Assembly (NCBI RefSeq): GCF_019042735.1
Contig: NZ_JAHQCR010000021.1
Coordinates: 1 to 64,000 of the forward strand
Length of the DNA stretch: 64,000 nucleotides
Direction: 5' to 3'
DNA from: Evansella alkalicola
GTDB lineage: Bacteria > Bacillota > Bacilli > Bacillales > Salisediminibacteriaceae
The translations under genes and the position numbers were made by a program. This document shows positions 50,975 to 60,067 of the stretch, piece after piece; positions within the stretch are counted from its first letter, which is position 1, and the number at the start of each line of letters is the position of its first letter. A model generated the notes under the pieces. That model was not told the origin of the DNA, did not search any database, and saw nothing but the letters and a program-made list of their open reading frames with translations.

Positions 50975-52000
50975 TTATATAAGTAACATGGCATCTCCAA
51001 AGGAAAAGAATCGATATTTTTTCTCAACTGCTTCTTTGTATGCAGTTAAAATATTTTTTTTGCCAGCCAATGCACTCACAAGCATTACTAGTGTAGATTT
51101 CGGTAGGTGGAAATTAGTGAGTAGGGCATCAATACCTTTAAACTCATAGCCCGGAAAAATAAATATATCGGTCCAACCTACAGATTCTACGAACTCTCCA
51201 TTTTTAGAAGCAATTGTTTCTAGTGTCCGAGCAGATGTAGTTCCTACTGCTACAACTTTATTTCCTAATCTTTTCACTTGATTTAGCACTTCTGCAGTAC
51301 TTGATGACATTTGATAAAATTCAGAATGCATTTTATGATCTTCTATACTGTCAACGGATACAGGACGAAATGTTCCTAACCCAACATGAAGAGTGATGAA
51401 TACTACTTTCACGCCTTTTTCTTCTAGTTCCTTTAGCATTTCCTTCGTGAAATGAAGACCTGCTGTTGGTGCTGCAGCTGAACCACGATTTTTTGCAAAA
51501 ACAGTTTGATAACGATCTTTCTCATCTAATTGCTCTTGAATATAAGGTGGTAAAGGCATTTCACCTAATTCATCGAGTATTTCATGAAAAATACCTTCAA
51601 ATGAAAACTGAATCTTTCTAATTCCCTCGTCCATTTCTTCTACACATGTACCAACAAGTTTACCTTCCCCAAATTCTACTTTTGTTCCAACCTTCACTCT
51701 TTTGGCCGGTTTCACTAGTGCTTCCCACGTGTGCGATTCTCCTTCGTGGAGTAATAAAAGTTCAATTTTCGCTCCAGTATCTAGCTTCGTTCCTAATAGA
51801 CGTGCTGGAATCACTTTCGTATCGTTAAGGACAAGGGCATCACCTGGTTGTAAATACTCTTTAATATCAGTGAAATGACGATGATCCCTTTCTCCAGTTT
51901 CTTTATTTAATACGAGAAGTCTGGAATCTGCCCGATTAGCTAGTGGTGATTGGGCAATGAGTTCGTCTGGTAAATCAAAATCAAATTGAGACACATCCAT
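50975..52000 (-). CDS. queA: S-adenosylmethionine:tRNA ribosyltransferase-isomerase
   Basis: 341 residues. It makes epoxyqueuosine from preQ1-tRNA and SAM. Signatures: FDFDLPDELIAQSPLANRADSRLL, DALVLNDTKVIPARLLG, APTAGLHFTKEMLKEL (about 177-192), HVGLGTFRPV and NFHLPKSTLVMLVSALAG. It precedes tgt, so tgt-queA act as a unit in queuosine formation. Confidence 0.97.
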   Translation of the reverse strand: MDVSQFDFDLPDELIAQSPLANRADSRLLVLNKETGERDHRHFTDIKEYLQPGDALVLNDTKVIPARLLGTKLDTGAKIELLLLHEGESHTWEALVKPAKRVKVGTKVEFGEGKLVGTCVEEMDEGIRKIQFSFEGIFHEILDELGEMPLPPYIQEQLDEKDRYQTVFAKNRGSAAAPTAGLHFTKEMLKELEEKGVKVVFITLHVGLGTFRPVSVDSIEDHKMHSEFYQMSSSTAEVLNQVKRLGNKVVAVGTTSARTLETIASKNGEFVESVGWTDIFIFPGYEFKGIDALLTNFHLPKSTLVMLVSALAGKKNILTAYKEAVEKKYRFFSFGDAMLLI

Positions 52001-52064
52001 GATTTATGTTCAACCTTTCCATTAAAACATTTGTTTATAATTTAACCAAAATATATCTTACCAT

Positions 52065-52283
52065 TTATCGGAATCTCCCGATAACAAAAAATACTAGTGA
52101 CAGAATAACACTAATGACGATGGAGGTAACAATGGGAAAATAAAAGGTGCTATTCCCACGTTGGATAAATATATCTCCAGGTAATTTCCCTAGAGATAAA
52201 TATTTGCCCCCAACTTGCCATAGGACTCCTACTACAATTAAAATTATTCCTAATGTCACAAGTAATTTTGGTATCTGTGTCAA
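52065..52283 (-). CDS. DUF2905 family small membrane protein
   Basis: 72 residues with two membrane helices (about 5-24 and 48-68) joined by the DUF2905 loop GKYLSLGKLPGDIFIQRGNSTFYFP. The function is unknown. Its start overlaps the ruvB stop codon by four bases, so the two are translationally coupled; queA follows after 64 bases. Confidence 0.9.
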   Translation of the reverse strand: MTQIPKLLVTLGIILIVVGVLWQVGGKYLSLGKLPGDIFIQRGNSTFYFPIVTSIVISVILSLVFFVIGRFR

Positions 52284-53281
52284 TTATTAGGCACCTCCAT
52301 GTTTAAATGCTGATAGGCCAGATGTGTCACTATCCTTCCCCTTGGTGTTCGTTGTAAGAAGCCTATTTGTAACAAATATGGCTCATATACATCCTCAATG
52401 GTATGTGATTCTTCTCCTATAGTCGCAGCCAATGTATCTAGTCCTACAGGGCCACCACGAAATTTTTCAATGACAGTTATTAGAAGTTTGTGATCAATTT
52501 CATCTAACCCAAGTGCATCAACTTGCAGTAGATCTAATGCATTTGTAGCTAATTCTATACTTACTTCACCATTTCCCCTAACCTGCGCAAAATCACGAAC
52601 TCTCCTCAGAAGCCTGTTCGCTATTCTAGGGGTTCCTCTAGATCTTTTGGCAATTTCTGCGCCTGCGTCCTTCGCAATTGGAACTTCCAATACCTCACCA
52701 GTACGTTCCACAATCTCAGTTAGTTCTTCATGCGTATAATACTCTAGCCGGCTAACTACACCAAATCTATCCCTTAACGGTGCTGATAGCATTCCTGCCC
52801 TAGTCGTAGCTCCCACCAATGTAAAAGGCGGTAAATCTAAACGGACAGACCTAGCTGAAGGTCCTTTGCCAATAACGATATCTAAACAAAAATCCTCCAT
52901 GGCAGGATATAGCACTTCCTCCACAGATCTATTAAGGCGGTGTATTTCATCAATAAATAATACATCCCCAGGTTCTAAAGCTGTTAATATTGCTGCCAAA
53001 TCTCCAGGTCTTTCTATTGCAGGTCCAGATGTGGTCCGAAGATTGACCCCCATTTCATTTGCAATAATCATGGATAAAGTGGTTTTCCCTAATCCAGGTG
53101 GACCATAGAGTAGGACGTGATCTAATGTCTCTTCCCTCATTTTAGCAGCACTTATAAATACAGATAAATTTTCCTTTACTTTTTCTTGACCAATATATTG
53201 AGCGAGGTTTTGTGGCCGCAGGCTTCTTTCCTCCCACTCCTCTAATTCGTGGGATTCACTTCCAACAATACGTTCATCCAT
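52280..53281 (-). CDS. ruvB: Holliday junction branch migration ATPase RuvB
   Basis: 333 residues. Hexameric AAA+ motor of the RuvAB complex. It has SLRPQNLAQYIGQEKVKENL, Walker A LLYGPPGLGKTTLSMII (about 58-74), Walker B VLFIDEIHRLNRSVEEVLYPAMEDF, sensor GATTRAGMLSAPLRDRFG with the Arg finger, and the C-terminal winged helix with GFLQRTPRGRIVTHLAYQHL. It follows ruvA by 16 bases. Confidence 0.98.
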   Translation of the reverse strand: MDERIVGSESHELEEWEERSLRPQNLAQYIGQEKVKENLSVFISAAKMREETLDHVLLYGPPGLGKTTLSMIIANEMGVNLRTTSGPAIERPGDLAAILTALEPGDVLFIDEIHRLNRSVEEVLYPAMEDFCLDIVIGKGPSARSVRLDLPPFTLVGATTRAGMLSAPLRDRFGVVSRLEYYTHEELTEIVERTGEVLEVPIAKDAGAEIAKRSRGTPRIANRLLRRVRDFAQVRGNGEVSIELATNALDLLQVDALGLDEIDHKLLITVIEKFRGGPVGLDTLAATIGEESHTIEDVYEPYLLQIGFLQRTPRGRIVTHLAYQHLNMEVPNN

Positions 53282-53297
53282 CCCTATATTCCCCCAA

Positions 53298-53912
53298 TTA
53301 ATTTAACATTAATTGCAATGCCTTTTTTATAAAAGCATCTGTAGTTAGCTGCTCACCTTGTAGTTGTGGTGCTATCTTCTTAATTTCACGATCAACATAA
53401 CCTAAAGCTTTCAGTGCTTCTAGTGCCTCTTCTAATTCTTTATTTCCGCCTAATTCAACCTTAGGTATTGTTGCCCCATTTTGACTTTGTCCTTGACCCA
53501 GGTTGTTGTTTAAGTTCTCTAACTTTCCTTTTAAATCAAGAATTATTTGACGAGCTGTTTTCTTTCCAACACCAGGAAACTTTACGAGAAACGTCTCATC
53601 TTCATTTTCAATCGCACTTATAACCATGTTGGGCTCACCAGTTGCTAAAATTGCTAGTGCTCCTTTAGGACCAATACCAGATACTTGAAGTAGTTTTTCA
53701 AATAAATACTTTTCATTTCTCGTAGAAAACCCGAACAATTTAATGGCGTCTTCCCTTACATGATGGTGTATATATATAGTTATAATTTCATTTAAATTGT
53801 CCTGAAAACGGTACGGATTTGGACAATATACTAAATAACCTACATCCCTTACGTCAATAACGATAGAATCCACTTCTATATGTATTACTTTACCTGTTAA
53901 GCATTCAATCAC
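53298..53912 (-). CDS. ruvA: Holliday junction DNA helicase subunit RuvA
   Basis: 204 residues from GTG 53912, seven bases after GGAG. It binds the four-way junction and recruits RuvB. N-terminal OB-fold (MIECLTGKVIHIEVDSIVIDVRDVGYLVYCP), the two helix-hairpin-helix motifs (LQVSGIGPKGALAILA; FPGVGKKTARQIILDLKGKL) and the C-terminal domain after a Gln/Asn linker (ALKALGYVDREIKKIAP). Confidence 0.97.
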   Translation of the reverse strand: MIECLTGKVIHIEVDSIVIDVRDVGYLVYCPNPYRFQDNLNEIITIYIHHHVREDAIKLFGFSTRNEKYLFEKLLQVSGIGPKGALAILATGEPNMVISAIENEDETFLVKFPGVGKKTARQIILDLKGKLENLNNNLGQGQSQNGATIPKVELGGNKELEEALEALKALGYVDREIKKIAPQLQGEQLTTDAFIKKALQLMLN

Positions 53913-54049
53913 AATAATTCTCCTCTACTGTCTAATATGAGAACACACATACTTATATTATCACAATTAAGATCACTTTGAGACATTACAGAGGATTTAT
54001 AAGACATCGTCTCAGGAAAAAGAACATCAAAATATAGTCTAACCACTAC

Positions 54050-54096
54050 AAAAAAGAGGTCAACTCTGAAGGTGTTTCACCTATAGAGTCAACCTC
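54050..54096 (-). terminator. rho-independent terminator of bofC
   Basis: On the minus strand GAGGTTGACTCT pairs with AGAGTTGACCTC around a loop of 17 bases, then TTTTTTG, beginning 12 bases after the bofC stop. Confidence 0.85.
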
Positions 54097-54107
54097 ATGA
54101 TTGTTAG

Positions 54108-54659
54108 CTACATCTCTTTTACAGCAAATTCCTCAACCATTTTTATCACTTCAAGATAGTGGTCTTTCGATGAAATGGGGATCCCTTCCAACAATTCGTC
54201 TCTTAAGTGACTCTTTAACCTACTAGTGTTAACTTGGAAAAACGATTGAATTACTTCGCTATCATTAGGTTTACCATTGAAAATACTAAGGGTGTCATCA
54301 TCAGATAAACCAAAATATCCGTTCATTTTTAGCAAAGGAGAGATGTCATTAAATTCTTTCATAAAAATTATTTTTTGTTCATTTTGATCTACTAATTGCC
54401 AATCTTCGTAAAAAGACCAAAAGTCCTCCATAGACCATATTGTTTCTTCAACAACTTCTTCACTTATTTCACCATCTAAGTAATGTCGCTGTAGTATAAC
54501 TTCCACTGTTTTTGCACCATTTTCCTGTGCTAAGTGAGTATCACTTCTATCATAATTTTGCGCGAGAGTCTGTAAGTGATTCACTGTAAATATTCCTGTT
54601 AACAGAAAAAGAACTATGATATAAAAAATGGATTTACGCAATTTTGTATTGAGACTCAT
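54108..54659 (-). CDS. bofC: BofC, intercompartmental signalling protein of sporulation
   Basis: 183 residues. A signal peptide or N-terminal anchor (KSIFYIIVLFLLTGIFTVNHL, about 9-29) is followed by the secreted BofC domains. The family's NDISPLLKMNGYFGLSDDDTLSIFNG segment (about 111-136) is clear. In B. subtilis BofC, made in the forespore, inhibits SpoIVB and so delays sigma-K activation. It keeps the conserved place between ruvA and the coxA/safA pair. Confidence 0.92.
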   Translation of the reverse strand: MSLNTKLRKSIFYIIVLFLLTGIFTVNHLQTLAQNYDRSDTHLAQENGAKTVEVILQRHYLDGEISEEVVEETIWSMEDFWSFYEDWQLVDQNEQKIIFMKEFNDISPLLKMNGYFGLSDDDTLSIFNGKPNDSEVIQSFFQVNTSRLKSHLRDELLEGIPISSKDHYLEVIKMVEEFAVKEM

Positions 54660-54753
54660 GTGTATGATGCCTCCTTGTTAAGTACTTTTAAACATCTTAT
54701 TTCTAGAATTTCCAAAAAAAAGCTAGTTTATCCCTCTGATAATGAAAAATTAT

Positions 54754-54790
54754 GTAAAAAAAGAACAGGCTACTTGATTCACCTGTTCTT
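54754..54790 (-). terminator. rho-independent terminator of the coxA-like gene
   Basis: On the minus strand AAGAACAGG-TGAATCAAGTAG-CCTGTTCTT followed by TTTTTTTA, nine bases after the stop codon. Confidence 0.9.
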
Positions 54791-54798
54791 CATAGACA

Positions 54799-55875
54799 TT
54801 ATCGACTTCTTTCAAATGGACGTTGTGCTGCATCTCCTAAATCATTAAGCATATCATTGAACGTTGCTCCAATTTCCTCAAAAGGTTCACCTGCACGTAA
54901 GCGGTCATTCATTCCACGAACTTGATTTACTCTGTCACGGTCAGTGACAACGTGTACATCAAGGTCGTCCCTTACGTTAGATACGGTATTATTTACATTT
55001 TTTTCAATTGTTTTAGTATCACCATCGTCGTTTACTGCAATAATGACACTATTTCCATTAACTACAACGTGATAGTCATCTCCAATACCAGCATTAGCAA
55101 GATTTGTATTGATCCTACTTGCTAGTTGACCATCTTGTCCATTGTAATAAGCATTGTTTGTATTGTTATTTTGGTTTCGGTTATTCATATTGTTGGTTCT
55201 GTTATTTGTGTTCTGTCTATTGAAAAAACCAGTTGCACCATCGTTGATTTGGTCACCCGTGCCACGGTGCTGTATGCCGCGGTTGTGAGTTGTTCCACGA
55301 TTTTGGCCAGTTACATTGGCACGTTGCCCATTAAGAAGACCATCTTCGTCTACCATACCTGGTCTATTGTCACCTGTGATTCCACGTCCAAAACCTCTGT
55401 GCTGACCGTTTTCTCTAGCTTCATATGCTGAAGTACGTCCACGATTACCATGGTTTAAACCATGAGTACCAGCTTGATCTTGTTGATAATTATAGCCACG
55501 CTGAGTACCAGTTTGTCCTGCTCCGCGAGTTTCTGATTCGTTTCCTAAACCACGGTTATTTGGATTGTTTCCAATATACTCTCGCCCTTGATTAAATCCA
55601 TTTGAACCTTGGTTAAACCCTCGACCTTCATTTTGTCCAAAAACTCCACCACGATTGTTGTTGTTCCTGAACATACCGCCTTGATCAAATCCACGGTTGT
55701 TATTTCTACCAAACATTGTGCCGTCGTCAGCTTGACCGTCTCGCGCAGCGCCACCTTGGTTTACTGTATATCCACTACGCTGGTCGTTCATTCCAGTATC
55801 ATTAACATCTCCACACCCTGCTAGACCTGAAAATAATAAACTTGCCGCAGTTAAGCTCATTGCTAATTTTCTCAT
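54799..55875 (-). CDS. coxA: YhcN/YlaJ-family spore lipoprotein, CoxA-like
   Basis: 358 residues. A lipoprotein signal peptide with lipobox LAGC (Cys21) leads to a low-complexity region (about 35-240) of Asn, Gly, Gln and Arg, with irregular repeats such as FGRNNNRGFDQGG, MFRNNNNRGGVFGQ and NNRTNNMNNRNQNNN. The C-terminal YhcN/YlaJ domain (about 245-350: SRINTNLANAGIGDDYHVVVNGNSVIIAVN) is normal. It sits before safA like B. subtilis coxA (yrbB), a cortex protein of the same family, but is nearly twice as long because of the repeats. Orthology is by position and family. Confidence 0.82.
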   Translation of the reverse strand: MRKLAMSLTAASLLFSGLAGCGDVNDTGMNDQRSGYTVNQGGAARDGQADDGTMFGRNNNRGFDQGGMFRNNNNRGGVFGQNEGRGFNQGSNGFNQGREYIGNNPNNRGLGNESETRGAGQTGTQRGYNYQQDQAGTHGLNHGNRGRTSAYEARENGQHRGFGRGITGDNRPGMVDEDGLLNGQRANVTGQNRGTTHNRGIQHRGTGDQINDGATGFFNRQNTNNRTNNMNNRNQNNNTNNAYYNGQDGQLASRINTNLANAGIGDDYHVVVNGNSVIIAVNDDGDTKTIEKNVNNTVSNVRDDLDVHVVTDRDRVNQVRGMNDRLRAGEPFEEIGATFNDMLNDLGDAAQRPFERSR

Positions 55876-55969
55876 TCAATCATCCTCCTTTCACTCATTA
55901 TGTTGTCTAGGTAATGTGGATTTGATTCTGACACTTATAGGTAATCTGCATGTTTGTTGTTATTGTGGG

Positions 55970-56021
55970 AAAAAAAATAGGGCTGACCTATTAAATGCAA
56001 ATTAGCACCCTTAGGTCAGCC
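55970..56021 (-). terminator. rho-independent terminator of safA
   Basis: On the minus strand GGCTGACCTA pairs with TAGGTCAGCC across a loop of 21 bases, followed by CTATTTTTTTT. Confidence 0.85.
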
Positions 56022-56033
56022 ACTCTCCATATT

Positions 56034-56996
56034 TTATTGATCTTCTTCCTCGTCTCTTACAGCCCCTTGATATGGGTATGGCTGCTGAGGCGCCTGTGGT
56101 TGCTGATAAGAGTAAGGATATGGGTAAGTACCGTATCCCTGGAATTGTGGTACAGCGTAACCTGCATGTGGAGTTGGCGCTACTCCTGTTGGATAATACG
56201 GTGCTGCTCCATGGTTTTGGAACTCATGTGCAGTAACATCTCCAAATGTTGGAGTTTCTTTCTTTTGATGATGAACTTCCTTCTCCGTTACATTTTTATG
56301 ATGATCATGAGCTGGCATTCCATGTCCATGTCCATATCCATAACTAGGCATTGGTGCTGGTGCTGGCATTGCTCCATGATATGGAGACTGCGGATAACCA
56401 TGATGGTGTGTTGGTTGATATCCAGGTGGACATGGTGGCGGACATGGCATAAATGGTGGTACTGGATAGCAGTCCTCAGGTACCTGTTCTTTCATTGGCA
56501 TAGGTTTTGTTGATGGTTTGATCGTTTTTGGCTGAATTTTTTCTGGTTTCTTAACCTTAGGCTTCTCCACGGTTGGTTTTTCTTTCACCTTTGGTTGCTC
56601 TTTTGGTTTTGGCATTATTGGTGGTGTAGTTATTTTCTGCTGCTGCTGGTAAATATTCAAATCAATATCAGTATGATATGAAGGTGCTGGCTGTGGTGGT
56701 GCTGGCATCTTGATCGGTGCTTCTTTTTCTTCCTTAATAGATGGTGGTGGAGTCTTTGGCATCTCTTTTGGTTGTTCTTTTACTGGTTGCTCTTTTACTG
56801 GTTGTTCCTTCACTGCCTCTTTCTTTGAAGGAGCTGCTTGAACACTACCAGTCGGAACCTTTATTTTCATTCCTGGCATAATTAAATCTGGGTTGCTTAG
56901 CTGTGTGTTAGCTCCTTTTAGTGCTTCGAAATCAACACCATATTTCTGTGCTATTTTCCAGAGTGTGTCTCCTTTTTGTACAATATGAATTCTCAC
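56034..56996 (-). CDS. safA: LysM-containing spore coat assembly protein SafA
   Basis: 320 residues, GTG start about ten bases after GGGAGGG. An N-terminal LysM domain (IHIVQKGDTLWKIAQKYGVDFEALKGANTQLSNPDLIMPGMKIKVP, about 3-48) binds the cortex and guides coat assembly. A Lys/Pro/Glu-rich linker follows with a fivefold KEQP-type repeat (about 58-80). Then comes a Pro/Tyr/His/Gly-rich tail (about 175-315) and an acidic end (RDEEEDQ). The gene lies upstream of the coxA-like gene as in B. subtilis. Confidence 0.9.
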   Translation of the reverse strand: MRIHIVQKGDTLWKIAQKYGVDFEALKGANTQLSNPDLIMPGMKIKVPTGSVQAAPSKKEAVKEQPVKEQPVKEQPKEMPKTPPPSIKEEKEAPIKMPAPPQPAPSYHTDIDLNIYQQQQKITTPPIMPKPKEQPKVKEKPTVEKPKVKKPEKIQPKTIKPSTKPMPMKEQVPEDCYPVPPFMPCPPPCPPGYQPTHHHGYPQSPYHGAMPAPAPMPSYGYGHGHGMPAHDHHKNVTEKEVHHQKKETPTFGDVTAHEFQNHGAAPYYPTGVAPTPHAGYAVPQFQGYGTYPYPYSYQQPQAPQQPYPYQGAVRDEEEDQ

Positions 56997-57173
56997 TTTT
57001 TCAGATCCCTCCCATTCGATGTCACTACATCCTATGCTACCTTGGGCGAACCGTCACACTTCTACTGCAAAACTGGGCTCGGATTTCATACCTTTTTTTA
57101 GATATTTATCCAACAATCATTTTATGAGAGCATTCACTTATATATTACAGACTGGATCACGTACATCTCGGAA

Positions 57174-57216
57174 ACAAAAAACTGTGTTTAGCAATTTAGC
57201 TAAACACAGTTTTTTC
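57174..57216. terminator. bidirectional-type terminator of pheA
   Basis: AACTGTGTTTAGC-AATTTA-GCTAAACACAGTT, a 13-base-pair stem flanked by T-runs on both strands, just past the pheA stop. No plus-strand gene needs it. Confidence 0.9.
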
Positions 57217-57222
57217 ATCTTA

Positions 57223-58098
57223 TTATAAAATGTTGATTTTTAAATCGTTCCAAGAATAGCACGGGTAACTACCTAGAATCTCCACCCCACACCCTAATGC
57301 CTTGAGCTCCTCACACGCTCCTGGAATTAGTACATTGTCTAGCTTCATATCCACATCTATAATGAAGAAATACTTTCCTAACCCAGTCTTCATTGGCCTA
57401 GACTCAATTTTACTTAAATTAATTTGACGCCAAGAAAAAGCAGAAAGTACTTGATGCAGTGCCCCTGAATAGTCGGAAGGCAATGTAATCATCAACGTTG
57501 TTTTAAATTTCGTTTTATCAGAAAGATCTTTTGTTTCATTTCCTAAAATGCCATTTTCTAGCACAATAAATCTTGTGGAATTATTTTCGTAATCATTTAT
57601 CTCCGATTTAACTATCGTCAGCCCATACTCTTTTGCCGCAATTTTATTAGCTATAGCACCTACATTTTCTCCCGTCTCGCTTACATACTTAGCTGCTTCA
57701 GCCGTAGAGTTCATGTATGCTATATCAACATGATCTAGATTCTCTCGAATAAATTGATGACATTGAGCAATCGCTTGTGGGTGTGATAAAAGGGAATTAA
57801 TAGTTCTCCAATCATGCTTATACTCTTCACGCACCATTAAATGCTGATAAATAGGTGCAGTAACTTCAGCTGCCATAGTTAGTCGTTGGTGATGAATTAG
57901 ATAATCAAGCGTGATATTTACAGATCCCTCAATTGCATTTTCCAATGGAACAACAGCACGTTCAACCATATTTTGTTTTACAGCATCTATGCAGTCTGGT
58001 ATTGAGCGAAAAGGCGATCCTTCTTCTTTCGGAAACAATGCCTTCGCCGCCGCTTCAGTGAATGAACCTTTAGGTCCTAAATAACCAACAGTACCCAT
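57223..58098 (-). CDS. pheA: prephenate dehydratase
   Basis: 291 residues. It makes phenylpyruvate from prephenate in phenylalanine synthesis. The catalytic domain has VGYLGPKGSFTEAAAKALF, PLENAIEGSVNITLDYL and NNSTRFIVLE (the Thr-Arg-Phe motif), and the C-terminal ACT domain has LPSDYSGALHQVLSAFSWRQINLSKIESRPMKTGLGKYFFIIDVD, which is the phenylalanine-sensing site (ESRP). It follows pheB by 35 bases. Confidence 0.96.
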   Translation of the reverse strand: MGTVGYLGPKGSFTEAAAKALFPKEEGSPFRSIPDCIDAVKQNMVERAVVPLENAIEGSVNITLDYLIHHQRLTMAAEVTAPIYQHLMVREEYKHDWRTINSLLSHPQAIAQCHQFIRENLDHVDIAYMNSTAEAAKYVSETGENVGAIANKIAAKEYGLTIVKSEINDYENNSTRFIVLENGILGNETKDLSDKTKFKTTLMITLPSDYSGALHQVLSAFSWRQINLSKIESRPMKTGLGKYFFIIDVDMKLDNVLIPGACEELKALGCGVEILGSYPCYSWNDLKINIL

Positions 58099-58133
58099 GT
58101 GAATTATCGTCCTTCCCCGCTCATTATTATTTA

Positions 58134-58583
58134 TTATGTACCTGATCCAATTAATTCAACTTTCAATACAGGATCAAGCTGTTCTATTTTATTCAAAAGA
58201 ACTGATACATCAGAAGTCATAGCAGCAGTTTCAATAGATAAGGTGATTGTTGCTTTCCCTTGTAATGGTATCGTTTGATTAATTGTTAGTACATTGGCTC
58301 CTGTTTGTGCAATTAGTGATAAAAGTTTCGATAAAGTCCCAGACCTATCTTCTAAAAAAACAGACAATGTAATAATTTTCTCCTTCACCATCGTATGAAA
58401 AGGAAATATACCATCTTTATACTTGTAAAAAGCACTTCTGCTTAAATTTACTTGTTGAACAGCAACGTTTATTTTATCAACCTTACCGCTTTCTAACAGT
58501 TCTTTAGCTTCTACTGTCTTTAACATTGCTTCAGGAAGCATGTCTTCACGTACTAAATAAAATTGATCAGGTCGTTTATGCAT
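58134..58583 (-). CDS. pheB: ACT-domain protein PheB
   Basis: 149 residues from ATG 58583, after AGGTGG; an upstream start extends four residues. The short N-terminal segment (RPDQFYLVREDMLPEAMLKTVEAKELLESGK) is a helix-turn-helix-like part followed by an ACT domain (IITLSVFLEDRSGTLSKLLSLIAQTGANVLTINQTIP). Annotated as a chorismate-mutase-like or regulatory protein in Bacillus; no catalytic residues are known. It leads the pheB-pheA pair. Confidence 0.92.
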   Translation of the reverse strand: MHKRPDQFYLVREDMLPEAMLKTVEAKELLESGKVDKINVAVQQVNLSRSAFYKYKDGIFPFHTMVKEKIITLSVFLEDRSGTLSKLLSLIAQTGANVLTINQTIPLQGKATITLSIETAAMTSDVSVLLNKIEQLDPVLKVELIGSGT

Positions 58584-58700
58584 ATAAATCACCACCTACG
58601 TTTCATATTTATTCATTATATAGATGAAGGTAAAACTTGACAACATATATAATCAGAAAAGCGCAATCGCCTTGATCATCGGCAACAAAAACTTATATAT

Positions 58701-58738
58701 ATTCAAAAAGCCCTAGGCAAGAACTTTGCCCAGGGTCT
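58701..58738 (-). terminator. rho-independent terminator of obg
   Basis: On the minus strand GACCCTGGGCAA-AGTTC-TTGCCTAGGGC followed by TTTTTG, ten bases after the obg stop. Confidence 0.88.
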
Positions 58739-58748
58739 CCTTATTTCA

Positions 58749-60032
58749 CTACTCTATAAATTCAAATTCATAATTAAGAATTCTAACCGTATCTCCATCT
58801 TCTGCACCACGTTCCCGTAATGCCGCATCAATTCCCATGTGACGCATTTTCCTAGAGAATCTTCTGACCGAGTCTTCACGGTCAAAGTTGGTCATTTTGA
58901 ACATAGTCTCAATTTCATGTCCTTCGATCACCCATGCACCATCATCATCCCTTAAGATTTTAAATGGCTCTTCTTGTTTTTGGAACTTATAAACAACCCT
59001 CTGCTCAACTTCCTCTTTGTCATATAACGGAAATTCAGGAGTAGTTTCCACTTTATCTGCTACCGCCCTTAACAGACCATTTAACCCTTGTTTTGTAACA
59101 GCAGAGATAGGGAATATTTCAACATCCTCTTCTAACTTTTCCTTGAATAATTCAAGGTTTTCCTCTGCTTGTGGCATGTCCATTTTGTTTGCAACAATGA
59201 TTTGTGGTCGCTCCAATAAGCGCATATTATACTGCTTTAATTCATCATTAATAGTAAGGTAATCTTCATAAGGATCTCTTCCTTCAAGCCCACTCATATC
59301 AAGAACATGAACGATTACCCTTGTTCGTTCAATATGCCGCAAAAATTGATGCCCTAAACCAACACCAGAATGAGCCCCTTCAATTAATCCTGGTAAATCT
59401 GCCATGACAAAACTTCTATGATCATCTGTTTCCACAACACCAAGATTAGGTGTTAACGTTGTAAAATGGTAATCAGCAATTTTGGGCCTAGCAGCAGAAA
59501 CAACAGATAGAATAGTGGACTTACCTACACTTGGAAAACCAACCAAACCTACATCAGCCAAGACTTTCAACTCTAGAACTAAATTCCTTTCTTGACCAGG
59601 CTCCCCGTTTTCAGCAATTTCAGGAGCAGGATTGGCTGGAGTAGCAAATCTTGAATTACCACGTCCTCCCCTTCCCCCTTTGACTACTACCGCCTTTTGA
59701 CCTTCTTCCGTTAAGTCAGCAACTATTTTGCCTGTATCTTCATCAATAACTGTTGTTCCAGGTGGGACACGAACCATCATATCGTCCCTACTTTTACCAT
59801 GTTGGTTTTTAGGACGACCATTTTCACCACGATCGCCTTTAAAGTGACGTTGGTAACGGAAATCCATTAATGTTCTCAAACCTTCATCTACTACAAAAAC
59901 TACGTTTGCACCTCTTCCACCATCTCCACCAGCAGGACCGCCATCAGGAACATATTTCTCGCGCCTGTATGCAACGATGCCGTTCCCGCCATCGCCACCT
60001 TTTACATATATTTTAACTTTATCTACAAACAT
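58749..60032 (-). CDS. obg: GTPase Obg
   Basis: 427 residues. An essential ribosome-associated GTPase, also needed for stress and sporulation signalling in Bacillus. The glycine-rich Obg fold is at the N-terminus (VKIYVKGGDGGNGIVAYRREKYVPDGGPAGGDGG). The G domain follows with G1 GFPSVGKSTILS (about 165-176), G3 DLPGLIEGAH and G4 NKMD. The C-terminal OCT domain (about 345-427) ends EFEFIE. It follows spo0B by 35 bases. Confidence 0.97.
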   Translation of the reverse strand: MFVDKVKIYVKGGDGGNGIVAYRREKYVPDGGPAGGDGGRGANVVFVVDEGLRTLMDFRYQRHFKGDRGENGRPKNQHGKSRDDMMVRVPPGTTVIDEDTGKIVADLTEEGQKAVVVKGGRGGRGNSRFATPANPAPEIAENGEPGQERNLVLELKVLADVGLVGFPSVGKSTILSVVSAARPKIADYHFTTLTPNLGVVETDDHRSFVMADLPGLIEGAHSGVGLGHQFLRHIERTRVIVHVLDMSGLEGRDPYEDYLTINDELKQYNMRLLERPQIIVANKMDMPQAEENLELFKEKLEEDVEIFPISAVTKQGLNGLLRAVADKVETTPEFPLYDKEEVEQRVVYKFQKQEEPFKILRDDDGAWVIEGHEIETMFKMTNFDREDSVRRFSRKMRHMGIDAALRERGAEDGDTVRILNYEFEFIE

Positions 60033-60067
60033 GTGACTTTCACCTCGTTATTAGTTTAAACAAAATA

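Noticed and set aside
55995..56513. A 172-residue open frame opposite safA
   Set aside because: Composed almost only of Trp, Arg, Ser, Met, Ile and Leu, as expected from the antisense of a Pro/Tyr/His-rich repeat region; no ribosome binding site.
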